From CAVPTL01 sp963794415 (GTDB lineage Bacteria > Actinomycetota > Thermoleophilia > Gaiellales > JAICJC01), in NCBI GenBank assembly GCA_963794415.1, contig CAWCDI010000002.1:186001-250000 (forward strand): DNA of 64,000 nt, in the 5' to 3' direction. This document shows, one piece after another, positions 52,019-61,040 of this stretch (position 1 is the first letter of the stretch; the number at the start of each line of letters is the position of its first letter). The notes below the pieces were generated by a model, which had not been told where the DNA came from, searched no databases, and saw only the letters and a list, made by a program, of their open reading frames with translations. The translations under genes were made by a program, and so were the position numbers.

Positions 52019-54112
52019 CTAGTCGGTGAGGGCGGCCTCGGAGATGTCGAAGCGCTCGAGCGTCGGGACCGCGTGGATCTCGACCGGGATCACCTTGTAC
52101 TCGGGGCAGCTGGTGTTGACGTCCGCGCCCTGGCCGACCAGCAGGTTGGTGCGGATCTCCGGGAAGTGGAACGCGGTGAACACGTGGCCCTCGATGATCT
52201 TCTCCGTGAGCATCACGGGCAGCTCGATCTCGCCGTGCTGGCTTCGGATGACCACTTCCTGGCCGTCGCGCAGGCCCATCGACTCAGCGTCGGCGGGGTG
52301 CATCTCGAGCACGTCGCTGGGCAGCAGCTCGAGGTTGCCCGTGCGACGGGTCATCGTGCCGGCGTTGTAGTGCTCGAGCCGGCGGCCGGTGACCAGGATG
52401 ACCGGGAACTCCTCGCTGACCTCATCGCCCGGAGCCTTGTAGGGCAGCGCCGCGAACGCGCCGCGGCCGCCGGGCCGGGTGAACCGATCCTCGTAGAGGA
52501 TGGGCGAGTCCTTGCCCTCAGGATCGACGGGCCACTGCAGCCCCTTGCGGCCGAGCCGCTCGTGGCTGACGCCGGCGAAGTCGGGCGTGAGCGCTGCGAT
52601 CTCGTCCATGGTGTCGGCCGAGGTCTCGTGCGGGATCTCGTGGCCGAGAGCCGCCGAGACCAGCTTGATGATGTCGAAGTCGGTCTTGGCCGATCCGGGA
52701 GGCTCGATCGCCGGGGACACCAGCTGGATGCGGCGCTCGGCGTTGGTAAACGTGCCGGCCTTCTCCAGGAACGACGAGGCGGGCAGCACCACGTCGGCGA
52801 ACTTGGTGGTCTCGGTCTCGAAGATGTCCTGGCACACCAGGAACTCGAGGTTCTCGAGCGCGGCCACCACGTGCTTGGTGTCCGGGTCGGTCTGGGCGAC
52901 GTCCTCGCCGAAGATGTACATCGCCTTCAGCCGGCCATCGACCGCGGCGTCGAACATCTGCGGGATGGTGTAGCCCTTCTCGCGCGGCAGATCGACGCCC
53001 CATGCGGCCTCGAACTGCTGGGCGACGTCCTCGTCGCCGACCGAGCGGTAGGCGGTGTAGGTGTCGGGCAGCGCGCCCATGTCGGACGAGCCCTGCACGT
53101 TGTTCTGGCCGCGGAGCGGCAGGAGCGCCGAGCCGGGGCGGCCGAGCTTGCCGGTCATCATCGCGACGTTGCAGATGAGCTGGACGACCTCCGAGCCGTA
53201 CTTGTGCTCGGTCACTCCCAGGCCCCAGACGAAGCACGCGTTCTCGGCCTCGGCATACATGTGCGCGGCGGCCTCGATGTCGGCGCCGGGGATGCCCGTG
53301 ATCTCCTCGACGGCCTCGGGCGTGTAGAGCTTGCACAGCTCCTGCGCCTCCTCGAAGCCCTCGGTGCGCTCGTCGATGAACTTCTGATCGACCAGGCCGT
53401 CACGATCGATGACGTGCATGAGGCCGAGCAGCACCGCGGCGTTGGTGCCCGGGCGAGGCGAGACGTGCAGCTCGCCGTAGTCGGCCAGCTCGATGCGGCG
53501 CGGGTCGATGGTGATGAGCTTGGCGCCCCGCAGGGCGGCCTGCTTGATGCGCGCGCCGACCACCGGATGGGCCTGGGTGGGGTTGGCGCCGATGATGATG
53601 ACGACGTCGGTCTTGTCGATGTCGACGAACGCGCCGGTCGCGCCCGAGAGGCCCAGCGCCTTTCGCAAGGCAAACGACGTGGGCGAATGGCACACGCGCG
53701 AGCAGTTGTCGATGTTGTTGGTGCCGATCGCGGCGCGCATCATGCGCTGCATCAGGTAGCAGTCCTCGTTGGTGGCGCGCGACGAGGCGAGGCCTGCGAT
53801 CGCGTCGGCCCCGTGGTCGGCCTTGATGCGGTTCATCTCGGTCGCGATGCGGTTGAGGGCCTCTTCCCACGTGGCCAGGCGGAAGCCGTCGCCCTCGCGG
53901 ATCAGCGGCGCCGTCAGCCGCTCACGCGAGCGCGAGAACTGATGGGCAAACCGGCCCTTGACGCACGTGTGGCCCTCGTTGGCGGGACCGTCGATTGCAG
54001 GGGAGATGGACATGACCCGGCCCTTGTGCACGTGCGTCTCCAACCGGCAGCCGACACCGCAGTAGCCGCACGTGGTGGTTCCGGTCGATTCAAACTCGAG
54101 ATCGCTGCGCAT
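52019..54112 (-). CDS. Formate dehydrogenase alpha chain, Cys-type, molybdopterin
   Basis: This is a 697-residue DMSO-reductase family enzyme. The [4Fe-4S] ligands are Cys15, Cys18, Cys22 and Cys50 (CGYCGVGC...C). The Mo/W site is Cys141-His142 (NCSRVCHSPT), the place of Sec140-His141 in FdhH, so no selenocysteine is needed. FDH-type text GADVNTSCPEYK is near the end. There is no beta or gamma subunit nearby, so it is probably a cytoplasmic single-chain enzyme using an unknown acceptor. Confidence 0.85.
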   Translation of the reverse strand: MRSDLEFESTGTTTCGYCGVGCRLETHVHKGRVMSISPAIDGPANEGHTCVKGRFAHQFSRSRERLTAPLIREGDGFRLATWEEALNRIATEMNRIKADHGADAIAGLASSRATNEDCYLMQRMMRAAIGTNNIDNCSRVCHSPTSFALRKALGLSGATGAFVDIDKTDVVIIIGANPTQAHPVVGARIKQAALRGAKLITIDPRRIELADYGELHVSPRPGTNAAVLLGLMHVIDRDGLVDQKFIDERTEGFEEAQELCKLYTPEAVEEITGIPGADIEAAAHMYAEAENACFVWGLGVTEHKYGSEVVQLICNVAMMTGKLGRPGSALLPLRGQNNVQGSSDMGALPDTYTAYRSVGDEDVAQQFEAAWGVDLPREKGYTIPQMFDAAVDGRLKAMYIFGEDVAQTDPDTKHVVAALENLEFLVCQDIFETETTKFADVVLPASSFLEKAGTFTNAERRIQLVSPAIEPPGSAKTDFDIIKLVSAALGHEIPHETSADTMDEIAALTPDFAGVSHERLGRKGLQWPVDPEGKDSPILYEDRFTRPGGRGAFAALPYKAPGDEVSEEFPVILVTGRRLEHYNAGTMTRRTGNLELLPSDVLEMHPADAESMGLRDGQEVVIRSQHGEIELPVMLTEKIIEGHVFTAFHFPEIRTNLLVGQGADVNTSCPEYKVIPVEIHAVPTLERFDISEAALTD

Positions 54113-54226
54113 GTGAAAGCCTCCAGATCGGTAGTCCCATTCTAGTCACGGGGGCGCTTTCGGCAATGCAATGTGCGACTTCCCACACCTCGCGGGCGGA
54201 GATCGTTGACTCCGCGACGTGGAACG

Positions 54227-54385
54227 TCAGCCGCGCTGCTTGGGGTCGAGCATGTTGAACGGCGCCGAGCGAGCGGGCAGCGGCGCGGCGACCGGCGGCT
54301 CGGGGATGGCCGTGGTGCGCTCCAGAAGCTCAGCAACCAGGCGGTAGACGTCGTCCGTGGTGATTCGGGTGATCGTTGGATACAT
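54227..54385 (-). CDS. 52-residue protein of unknown function
   Basis: This is an intact short ORF from ATG 54385 (MYPTITRITTDDVYRLVAEL then LERTTAIPEPP) ending FNMLDPKQRG. The helical start and Pro/Ala tail look like a real conserved small protein. It sits between the formate dehydrogenase gene and the ArsR promoter. The function is unknown. Confidence 0.6.
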   Translation of the reverse strand: MYPTITRITTDDVYRLVAELLERTTAIPEPPVAAPLPARSAPFNMLDPKQRG

Positions 54386-54439
54386 GGGTTAAACGGTAGC
54401 CCGCTGCCCAGCTAGGAGCCAACGATTGGCACATGTGAT

Positions 54440-54461
54440 CATACCAACATCTGTTAGTATG
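54440..54461. promoter_or_regulatory. ArsR/SmtB-type operator palindrome
   Basis: The 22-bp imperfect palindrome (ATACCAACA-TC-TGTTAGTAT core) has the 12-2-12 form of ArsR/SmtB sites. It ends 5 bases before the arsR-like ATG and also faces the 52-residue gene. Confidence 0.85.
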
Positions 54462-54466
54462 TCGGC

Positions 54467-54805
54467 ATGGAACATGGTGAGCTTCTCCACATCGATGCCG
54501 CCGAGGGAGAGCGGCTCCGGGCTCAGCGGCCCGCCGACGGTACGGCCCAGCTGCTGGCGGCCGGCTACCACGCGCTGGGCGACCCCACCCGGCTCACGCT
54601 GGCGCTCGCGCTGCGCGGCGACCGCGAGCTCTGCGTGTGTGACCTGAGCTGGATCGCGCAGCGGTCCCAGAACCTCGTCTCCCACCACATGCGGGTGCTG
54701 AAGACCGCCGGCCTCGTGCGGGCGCGCAAGCAGGGCAAGATGACGATGTATGCGCTCACCGACCGCGGCTCGGCGCTCCTCTCCGAAGCCGCGGCGTCGC
54801 TGTGA
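54467..54805 (+). CDS. ArsR/SmtB-family metalloregulator
   Basis: This is a 112-residue winged-helix repressor. It has ALGDPTRLTLALALRGDREL, the helix alpha-3 metal site ELCVCDL (the alpha 3 CVCD form seen in CadC/ArsR), NLVSHHMRVLKTAGLVRARK for DNA recognition and TMYALTD. The metal is not predictable from sequence; cadmium, lead, arsenic or zinc are options. It is coupled to the permease by a 4-base overlap. Confidence 0.92.
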   Translation: MEHGELLHIDAAEGERLRAQRPADGTAQLLAAGYHALGDPTRLTLALALRGDRELCVCDLSWIAQRSQNLVSHHMRVLKTAGLVRARKQGKMTMYALTDRGSALLSEAAASL

Positions 54806-56016
54806 GCAACGTCACGACGGCCATCGGCAACGCGCTTCTGATGGCATGGGAGGTGTGGTGGGCCCTCGTGCTGGGATTCGCCGTCTCGGCAGTGGTGCAG
54901 GCGTGGATCCCGCGCGAGCGCATCGAGCGGCGGCTGGCCGGATCGGGCGCGGCGCCGCTGGCGTGGGCCACCGGGCTGGGGGCGGCATCGTCGTCATGCT
55001 CCTACGCGGCCACGGCCATCGCCAAGTCGCTCTTCCAGAAGGGCGCGTCGGCCATGTCGGCCATCGCGTTTCAGTTCGCATCGACCAACCTCGTGTGGGA
55101 GCTGGGGCTCGTGCTCTGGGTGCTCCTCGGCTGGCAGTTCACGCTCGCGCAGTTCGTGGGCGGCTTCATCATGATCGGGCTGATCGCGCTGCTCCTTCGC
55201 GTCTTCATCTCGCCGCGGGTCGAGCGCGAGGCGCGGGACCACGCCGTGGCCGCCGACGACGGGCATCAGCACAAAAGTTCCTCCAGCGAGAGCAGCTGGC
55301 GGCAGCGCCTCACCTCGGTCGATGCCTGGTCGGACGTGGCCCACAACTTCCGCGGCGACTGGCAGATGCTCTGGAAGGAGATCACCGCCGGGTTCGTGCT
55401 GGCAGGCGTGGTGAGCCTCGTCCCCAACCGCGTGTTCCAGGACATCTTCGACACGGGCCTGCCCGGGCCGCTGAACGCCCTGGCAAACGCCGTGATCGGC
55501 GTGCTGATCGCCATCGCGACGTTCGTCTGCTCGGTGGGCAACGTGCCGCTGGCGGCGGTGCTCTGGTCGGGCGGGATCAGCTTCGCCGGCGTGATCGCGT
55601 TCATCTTCGCCGACCTGCTCGTGCTGCCGATCATCGCCATCTACCGCAAGTACTACGGCTGGAGCTTCACGCTGCGGCTCGTGGGCCTGATGTTCGTCAC
55701 GATGGTGGTCGCAGCGCTCGCCGTGGACGCCATCTTCGACACCGCCGGGCTCATCCCGGACACGCGGCCGACCTCCGCCGACGTGTTCGGCACGGTGGCG
55801 CTCGACTACAAGCTGGTGCTGAACGCCGTCGCAACCGTCGTCTTCGTCACCCTAATTGGGCTGACGATGCGGCGCGGAGTGACCGATCCTGTGTGTGGGA
55901 TGAAGGTGGACCGCAAGAGGGCGCTGCGGCTGGACGACCACGGCACCACGTACTTCTTCTGCTCGGAGGGCTGCCGGGAGTCGTTTCGCTCCGGCGCTAC
56001 CGTGCACGTCCACTGA
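54802..56016 (+). CDS. Permease of the DUF318/ArsP family with C-terminal YHS domain
   Basis: This is a 404-residue protein with about ten helices. The DUF318 signature is SSCSYAATAIAKSLFQKGAS, IAFQFASTNLVWELGLVLWV and VGNVPLAAVLWSGGISFAG. A charged linker divides the helices into two halves. The last 45 residues are a YHS metal-binding domain (DPVCGMKVDRKRA...YFFCSEGCRESF). With ArsR this looks like a metal or organoarsenical efflux unit (ArsP is in this family). Confidence 0.87.
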   Translation: MSNVTTAIGNALLMAWEVWWALVLGFAVSAVVQAWIPRERIERRLAGSGAAPLAWATGLGAASSSCSYAATAIAKSLFQKGASAMSAIAFQFASTNLVWELGLVLWVLLGWQFTLAQFVGGFIMIGLIALLLRVFISPRVEREARDHAVAADDGHQHKSSSSESSWRQRLTSVDAWSDVAHNFRGDWQMLWKEITAGFVLAGVVSLVPNRVFQDIFDTGLPGPLNALANAVIGVLIAIATFVCSVGNVPLAAVLWSGGISFAGVIAFIFADLLVLPIIAIYRKYYGWSFTLRLVGLMFVTMVVAALAVDAIFDTAGLIPDTRPTSADVFGTVALDYKLVLNAVATVVFVTLIGLTMRRGVTDPVCGMKVDRKRALRLDDHGTTYFFCSEGCRESFRSGATVHVH

Positions 56017-56043
56017 GGAACACTCGAGCATGACGGAGGCCAG

Positions 56044-57009
56044 ATGTCGGAGGTAGCGGGGATCGAGACGCGGGGGCTGGGAAGCGCCGGGCCGCGGGTT
56101 TCTGCAGTCGGCCTGGGGTGCAACAACTTCGGCGGGCGGCTCGATCAGGCGGCGACCACCGCCGTGGTGGATGCGGCCATCGAGGCCGGCGTGACCCTCT
56201 TCGACACCGCCGACATCTACGGCGGCCAGGGCGGCAGCGAGGAGCTCCTCGGCGTGGCGCTGCGTGGGCGGCGCGACCAGGTCGTGCTCGCCACCAAGTT
56301 CGGGATGGACATGCACGGCAAGCTCGGCGATGACTCCGCGGGCCGCGGCCGACGCGACTACGTCAGGCGCGCGTGCGAGGCCTCGCTCAAGCGGCTGCAG
56401 ACCGACCACATCGACCTCTACCAGTACCACGAGCCCGACGGCGTGACGCCCATGGCCGAGACGCTCGGCGCGATGAGCGAGCTCGTCACCGAGGGCAAGG
56501 TGCGCGCGCTCGGGATCTCCAACGTGAACGCGAGCGAGATCGAGGAGGCCGACGCGCTCGCGCGGCAGGAGGACTGGGCGCCGGTGGTGAGCGTGCAGAA
56601 CGAGTACAGCCTCCTGAACCGCCATCTCGAGGCAGACGCGATGCCCGCGTGCGACCGGCTGGGCATCGGGATCCTCCCCTACTTCCCCCTCGCGAGCGGG
56701 CTTCTCACCGGCAAGTACCGCCGCGGCCAGGACGCGCCCGAGGGCACGCGGCTGGCCGGTCGAGGCGCGATCGCAAGCGACGCCCAGTTCGATCAGATCG
56801 AGCAGCTGGCGGCGTTCGCCGAGGCCCGCGGGATCACGCTGGCCGACGTCGCGATCGGCGCGCTTCTGAGCCACCCGTCGGTGAGCTCGGTGATCGCCGG
56901 TGCGACCAGGCCCGAGCAGGTGCTTGCGAACGTGAAGGCCGGGCAGTGGCAGCCGTCGGCGGACGATCTCGCCGAGATCGACCGCATCGCTCCGCCGCCC
57001 GCGGCCTAG
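56044..57009 (+). CDS. Aldo-keto reductase
   Basis: This is a 321-residue TIM-barrel oxidoreductase. Catalytic tetrad text: FDTADIYGGQGGSEELLG (Asp, Tyr), VLATKFGMD (Lys) and DLYQYHEPD (His in QYHEPD). NADPH-site text is VIAGATRPEQVLANV. The substrate is unknown. It lies 27 bases after the permease, and its end overlaps the convergent PilZ-like gene by 4 bases. Confidence 0.9.
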   Translation: MSEVAGIETRGLGSAGPRVSAVGLGCNNFGGRLDQAATTAVVDAAIEAGVTLFDTADIYGGQGGSEELLGVALRGRRDQVVLATKFGMDMHGKLGDDSAGRGRRDYVRRACEASLKRLQTDHIDLYQYHEPDGVTPMAETLGAMSELVTEGKVRALGISNVNASEIEEADALARQEDWAPVVSVQNEYSLLNRHLEADAMPACDRLGIGILPYFPLASGLLTGKYRRGQDAPEGTRLAGRGAIASDAQFDQIEQLAAFAEARGITLADVAIGALLSHPSVSSVIAGATRPEQVLANVKAGQWQPSADDLAEIDRIAPPPAA

Positions 57010-57782
57010 CGGCTTCGGCGGCGGAAGAGCGACTTCCGCTTCGGCTCGGGTGCCTCGACGTCGCCGAGCAGCGCGCGGCGCATGCCCTCGAAATCGGTGA
57101 CGCCCACGGACTCGCGCTGCTCGTCGTACTCCTCGAAGATGCGTGAGACCTGGCCGATGCGGCCGCGCTTGCCGTCGCAGAAGCGGCACTCGACCGTTGA
57201 GGGCTTGTCGGCCGAGGGCGGCGTGAGATCGACCACCTGCACCTCGCCGTCGAGGAGCTCGCCGCCGAAGCGCGCTCGCAGCTCGAGCACGTCGTAGCGG
57301 CGCAGCGGCTGGTGGGTCGAGACGATCACGCCGGTGCCGGAGAGGCCCTCGACGGCGGCGATGACGGTCTCGCCGTCCTTCACGTCGTGGCAGTGCACCG
57401 CGATCAGGCGGGCCCGCCCGCGGATGGGCTTCGACGGGTGGACGAACTCGACGTCCGACTCGAAGTGGCCCTCGATCGCGCGCATCTGCACGCGTGCGAC
57501 CTGCGCGCTGTCGTACTGCGCGCGCTCCACCATGAAGCGCACGGCGAAGCGCGATCCGTCGATCTCGACGCGGCCGACGAGCTCCATCCCGCCCACGACG
57601 CGCATGCGCTCGGCGGTGCCGTGCAGGCTGGTGCCCGAGACCCATACCGAGCTCACGCGCAGCACGCCGCCGTTGTCGCGCTCGAAATCGGCGGTGCCCA
57701 CGCGGGCAAATGCCTCCACGAGTTGCTCAAGCGATGGCTGAATGCCAACGATGCCCACGCTGCCCCCACTGTCAATGACCAT
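57006..57782 (-). CDS. PilZ-like domain protein
   Basis: This is a 258-residue protein. I chose ATG 57782 (MVIDSGGSVGIVGIQPS), since the longer frame starts inside the palindromic repeat. Two beta-rich halves each look like PilZ folds; the second has RARLIAVHCHDV then GLSGTGVIVSTHQPLRRYDV, near the PilZ (D/N)xSxxG motif. The first half lacks the clear RxxxR. It may bind c-di-GMP, but this is uncertain. A basic C-terminus (RKSLFRRRSR) ends it. Confidence 0.55.
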   Translation of the reverse strand: MVIDSGGSVGIVGIQPSLEQLVEAFARVGTADFERDNGGVLRVSSVWVSGTSLHGTAERMRVVGGMELVGRVEIDGSRFAVRFMVERAQYDSAQVARVQMRAIEGHFESDVEFVHPSKPIRGRARLIAVHCHDVKDGETVIAAVEGLSGTGVIVSTHQPLRRYDVLELRARFGGELLDGEVQVVDLTPPSADKPSTVECRFCDGKRGRIGQVSRIFEEYDEQRESVGVTDFEGMRRALLGDVEAPEPKRKSLFRRRSR

Positions 57783-57871
57783 GCGGCACCGCACGCGCCC
57801 AGCGACGGTAGCCACCCGTTCTCTTACCGACAGAAAGCGGCCGCGGCTAAACCCCCTGCGGGGGGATTCGG

Positions 57872-57904
57872 ATGAATCAACGGTGCCAGGCACCGTTGAT
57901 TCAT
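57872..57904. repeat. Perfect 33-bp palindromic repeat with trailing partial copies
   Basis: Arms ATGAATCAACGGTGCC and GGCACCGTTGATTCAT pair perfectly about A57888. Two further partial right arms (GTTGATTCAT, GCTGATTCAT) follow to 57926. It is upstream of the PilZ-like gene. Confidence 0.9.
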
Positions 57905-57993
57905 CGTTGATTCATCGCTGATTCATGGAATGCAATTCCACTGAGATTCGGCCGGCCGGCATTTGGCTCTGGCAGCCGTCTCGGGCGCCGTGC

Positions 57994-58026
57994 GTGAATC
58001 GCTGGTGCCTGACACCGTTGATTCAC
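57994..58026. repeat. Imperfect 33-bp member of the palindromic repeat family
   Basis: GTGAATCGCTGGTGCC and GACACCGTTGATTCAC pair with four mismatches. It lies 7 bases after the stop of the molybdopterin oxidoreductase and may act as its terminator. Confidence 0.8.
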
Positions 58027-58032
58027 GGTGCT

Positions 58033-60054
58033 TCAGGGCGCGGGCGAGACGACGCTGACCGAGACCTCGATCCCGTGCACCGCCGAGCTGCCGCCCATGT
58101 CGCTCTTGGCTCCCGGGTTGAGCACGTTCACGTTGGCGTGGCCGGCCTCGCGCTTCGGCCAGCGGCCCTTCGGTGAGAGCGCCACGCCCGGCGGCACGTC
58201 GGTGGAGAGCCGCAGCGAGAGCTCGAGCGAGCCCACGCTGTTTGCCACGGTCACGCGATCGCCCTCGCACAGCTCGCGGCGAGCAGCGTCTGCCGGATTG
58301 AGCGCGATCTCGGCGGCGCCCAGCCGCTTCGAGATCTTGGTGTCGTTGGTGAAGGTGTCGTTCAGCATCCAGCGCGACGCCGGGGTGAGCAGCCGCAGCA
58401 GATGGTTCTCCGGCCGGGCGTCTGCCCAGGGCTGGGGCAGCAGCGGATGGCCGTCGGCCTCCGCGGCGGCGGAGGCGATTTCGATGCGACCGCTGGGCGT
58501 GGGGAACTGGAGGTCTCCGAACTGCATCACCGGCTCGGCAGTGAGCGGGACGGTGCCCGCCGCGGCAAGCTCATCGAAGCTCAGCCCGACCCCGCACTGG
58601 GCGAGGAGCGCCGCGATCACCTCGTGATCGGGCTCGTAGAGCTCCGGCTCGGTGTACCCCATCGCCGCCGCCAGCCGCCGGAAGATCTCGGTGTTGGGGA
58701 GCGCGTCGCCCAGCGGCTCCGACGCCTTCGCCTGAGCCGACAGCGTGAGATCGAAGTACGAGGCCACCAGGTCGTCGAACTCCAGGAAGCTCGCGGCCGG
58801 CAGCACGATGTCGGCGTGATCCGTGGTGTCGGTCGCAAAGAGATCGATCACCACCGTGTACAGATCCTCGCGCTCGAGCGCGAGGTGCAGCCTGGCCTGC
58901 TCGGGGTTGGACGCGGCGATGTTGATGTTCCAGCAGATGAGCGCACGCGATCTGATCGGATCCTCGAGCCGCCCCGCGAGATCCATGTGGCTCACCGGCT
59001 CGGGCAGCTCGCCGAGATGCGGCCCCACGACGTAGTCGAAGTCGATGTCGAGCTGATCGTTGATGTAGAGGAACCCGGCTCCGGGCTTGCCGACGTTCCC
59101 CGTGACCGCGGGCAGGAGCGCGCATGCGCGCACCACGTTCCCGCCGGTGGGCTGGCGCTGGAGCCCCTGGCCGATCCAGAGGAGCGACGGGCCGGTGCCG
59201 TACGCATGGGCCGCGCGCTCGATCAGCCCGGCAGGCACGCCGGTGACCGCCTCGCCCCACTGCGGCGTGCACTCTGCGAGCATCGGCTCGAGCTGCTCGT
59301 AGCCCAGCGTGTGCGCCTCGACGAAGCTGGCGTCGATGAGCCCGTCGCGCCGCAGCACGTGCAGCATCGCGAACGCCAGGGCGGCATCCGTACCGGGGAA
59401 CGGCTGGAGGTGGATGCCTGCCGACGCCGCCGTCTCGGTGCGCAGCGGATCCACCACGATCAGCGTGCCCGGCGACGCTCCCAGCCAGTGCTCGAACTGA
59501 TGCGGCCCGGACGCCGCAGGGTTGGCGCCCCACACCAGGACGCAGCGCGTGTCAGCGCTCGTGCGCGGGTCGAACCCGGTGGTCGAGCTGCCGAACACGT
59601 AGTCCAGGGCGACGTGTCCGGCCTTGTTGCACACCGAGTCGGGATCGACCTCGGTCGCGCCCAGCCGGTGGAAGAACCGCATCGGAAGCGCCGAGGCCAG
59701 CACCGAGCACGTCCCCGTGTAGTGCGCGTTCAGGATGGTGTCGGCGCCGTGCTCGGAGACGATGCCCGAGAACCGGGCGCCGATCTCTGCCAGCGCCGCC
59801 TCCCACGAGATCGGCTCGAACCGGCCCTCGCCCTTGGGGCCGACCCGGCGAAGCGGCGTGGTCAGCCGCTGATCGCGATCGAGGAACGCCCCGTTGTACC
59901 CGATCGTGCATTTCCGGCAGAGCTTCCCGCGGCTGATGGGGTGGTCGATGTCCCCGCGGACGTTCTTGATCTTGCCGTCGGTGAGGGTGACCAGGATGCC
60001 GCAGGAGTCGTAGCAATCGCGCGGGCAGGTGGTGCGAACGGTGGAGGTCGGCAT
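58033..60054 (-). CDS. Molybdopterin (bis-MGD) oxidoreductase of unknown substrate
   Basis: This is a 673-residue DMSO-reductase family protein. The cluster ligands are Cys10, Cys14, Cys18 and Cys46 (CPRDCYDSC...C, the arsenite/polysulfide-reductase-like spacing). A candidate Mo ligand is Cys142 in SVCNKAGHVA. The C-terminal domain has ALSPKGRWPKREAGHANVNV. It has no Tat signal and no partner subunits nearby, so it is cytoplasmic and orphan. The substrate cannot be named from sequence. Confidence 0.85.
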   Translation of the reverse strand: MPTSTVRTTCPRDCYDSCGILVTLTDGKIKNVRGDIDHPISRGKLCRKCTIGYNGAFLDRDQRLTTPLRRVGPKGEGRFEPISWEAALAEIGARFSGIVSEHGADTILNAHYTGTCSVLASALPMRFFHRLGATEVDPDSVCNKAGHVALDYVFGSSTTGFDPRTSADTRCVLVWGANPAASGPHQFEHWLGASPGTLIVVDPLRTETAASAGIHLQPFPGTDAALAFAMLHVLRRDGLIDASFVEAHTLGYEQLEPMLAECTPQWGEAVTGVPAGLIERAAHAYGTGPSLLWIGQGLQRQPTGGNVVRACALLPAVTGNVGKPGAGFLYINDQLDIDFDYVVGPHLGELPEPVSHMDLAGRLEDPIRSRALICWNINIAASNPEQARLHLALEREDLYTVVIDLFATDTTDHADIVLPAASFLEFDDLVASYFDLTLSAQAKASEPLGDALPNTEIFRRLAAAMGYTEPELYEPDHEVIAALLAQCGVGLSFDELAAAGTVPLTAEPVMQFGDLQFPTPSGRIEIASAAAEADGHPLLPQPWADARPENHLLRLLTPASRWMLNDTFTNDTKISKRLGAAEIALNPADAARRELCEGDRVTVANSVGSLELSLRLSTDVPPGVALSPKGRWPKREAGHANVNVLNPGAKSDMGGSSAVHGIEVSVSVVSPAP

Positions 60055-60090
60055 CGGCGCAGTCTACGGCGGTAGGGTTCCCGCCAGGCC

Positions 60091-60660
60091 ATGAGCGATC
60101 GCGAAGCCGTCATCACCGCCGCCGAGAACGGCGACTCCGAAGCGCTTCGCCGCTTGCTCGAGACCGACCGCTCGCTGGCCGCGGCCCGCGACGAGCTGGG
60201 CCTCTCGGCGCTCCTCCACGCTCGCTACGGCGGCCACAGCGAGGCAGTCTCGGCGCTCCTGGCGGCCACGCCCACGACCGACATCTTCGACGCAGCCGCG
60301 GTGGGGCTCACCTCGCGCGTGAACGACCTGCTCGATGCAAACCCCGACCTCGCAAACGCCGTGAACGTCGATGGGTTCCGGCCGCTCCAGCTGGCGGCGT
60401 TCTTCGGAAACGCGCAGGCCGCGCGGCTCCTCATCGACGCGGGCGCCGACGTCTCGGCGACCTCCACCAACGGCCTCGAGCTGCAGGCGCTCCACTCGGC
60501 CGCGGCCGCCGGACATGCGGGCATCGTCACGATGCTCCTCGAGGCCGGCGCCGACGTGAACGCCCAGCAGGTGGGTGGCTACACGGCCCTCGACGCCGCC
60601 GACCAGAACGGCGACGTGGCGCTCCAGCAGCTGCTCGAAGCCGCGGGCGGTGAGCGGTGA
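60091..60660 (+). CDS. Ankyrin-repeat protein
   Basis: This is a 189-residue soluble protein made of about five ankyrin repeats (for example NVDGFRPLQLAAFFGNAQAA then RLLIDAGADVSAT; GLELQALHSAAAAGHAGIVT then MLLEAGADVNAQ). There is no signal peptide. It probably mediates protein contacts. Its stop overlaps the DUF202 start by 4 bases. Confidence 0.9.
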   Translation: MSDREAVITAAENGDSEALRRLLETDRSLAAARDELGLSALLHARYGGHSEAVSALLAATPTTDIFDAAAVGLTSRVNDLLDANPDLANAVNVDGFRPLQLAAFFGNAQAARLLIDAGADVSATSTNGLELQALHSAAAAGHAGIVTMLLEAGADVNAQQVGGYTALDAADQNGDVALQQLLEAAGGER

Positions 60661-61040
60661 GCGACGATTCCCGCCGCGCCGGCCACGAGCCCAACGAGGA
60701 CGCGATCGACGCGACCCGCCGCACGCGCCTTGCCAACGAGCGCACCTACCTGGCCTGGTGGCGCACCGGGCTCACGTCGCTCGCCGTCAGCCTGGCAGCG
60801 GGCAAGGTGGTGCCCCAGCTCGCGCACACCAAGAAGTGGCCGTACGAGCTGCTCGGCGCCGGCTTCGCGCTGCTCGGGATCGCCTGCATCGCCTACGCCT
60901 ACCAGCGCCAGCAGAACATCGAGGCGGCGCTCGACCGCGGCGAGTTCGCGCCCCACGACCAGCGCTCGAGCCTGCTCCTCACCTGCGGCGGGGTCGCGCT
61001 GGGCATCCTCACGTTCGTGCTGATCGTCGTCCGCGGCTAG
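60657..61040 (+). CDS. DUF202 (YidH-like) membrane protein
   Basis: This is a 127-residue protein with a GTG start. The DUF202 opening LANERTYLAWWRTGLTSLAV is followed by three helices (LLGAGFALLGIACIAYAY, LLLTCGGVALGILTFVLIVV). The function is unknown. It is coupled to the ankyrin gene and its end overlaps the convergent DUF72 gene by 4 bases. Confidence 0.85.
   Translation: MSDDSRRAGHEPNEDAIDATRRTRLANERTYLAWWRTGLTSLAVSLAAGKVVPQLAHTKKWPYELLGAGFALLGIACIAYAYQRQQNIEAALDRGEFAPHDQRSSLLLTCGGVALGILTFVLIVVRG

Noticed and set aside
57783..57893. Longer start for the PilZ-like gene
   Set aside because: The added residues begin inside the 33-bp palindrome and are translated repeat and GC-rich spacer, with no protein-like pattern.
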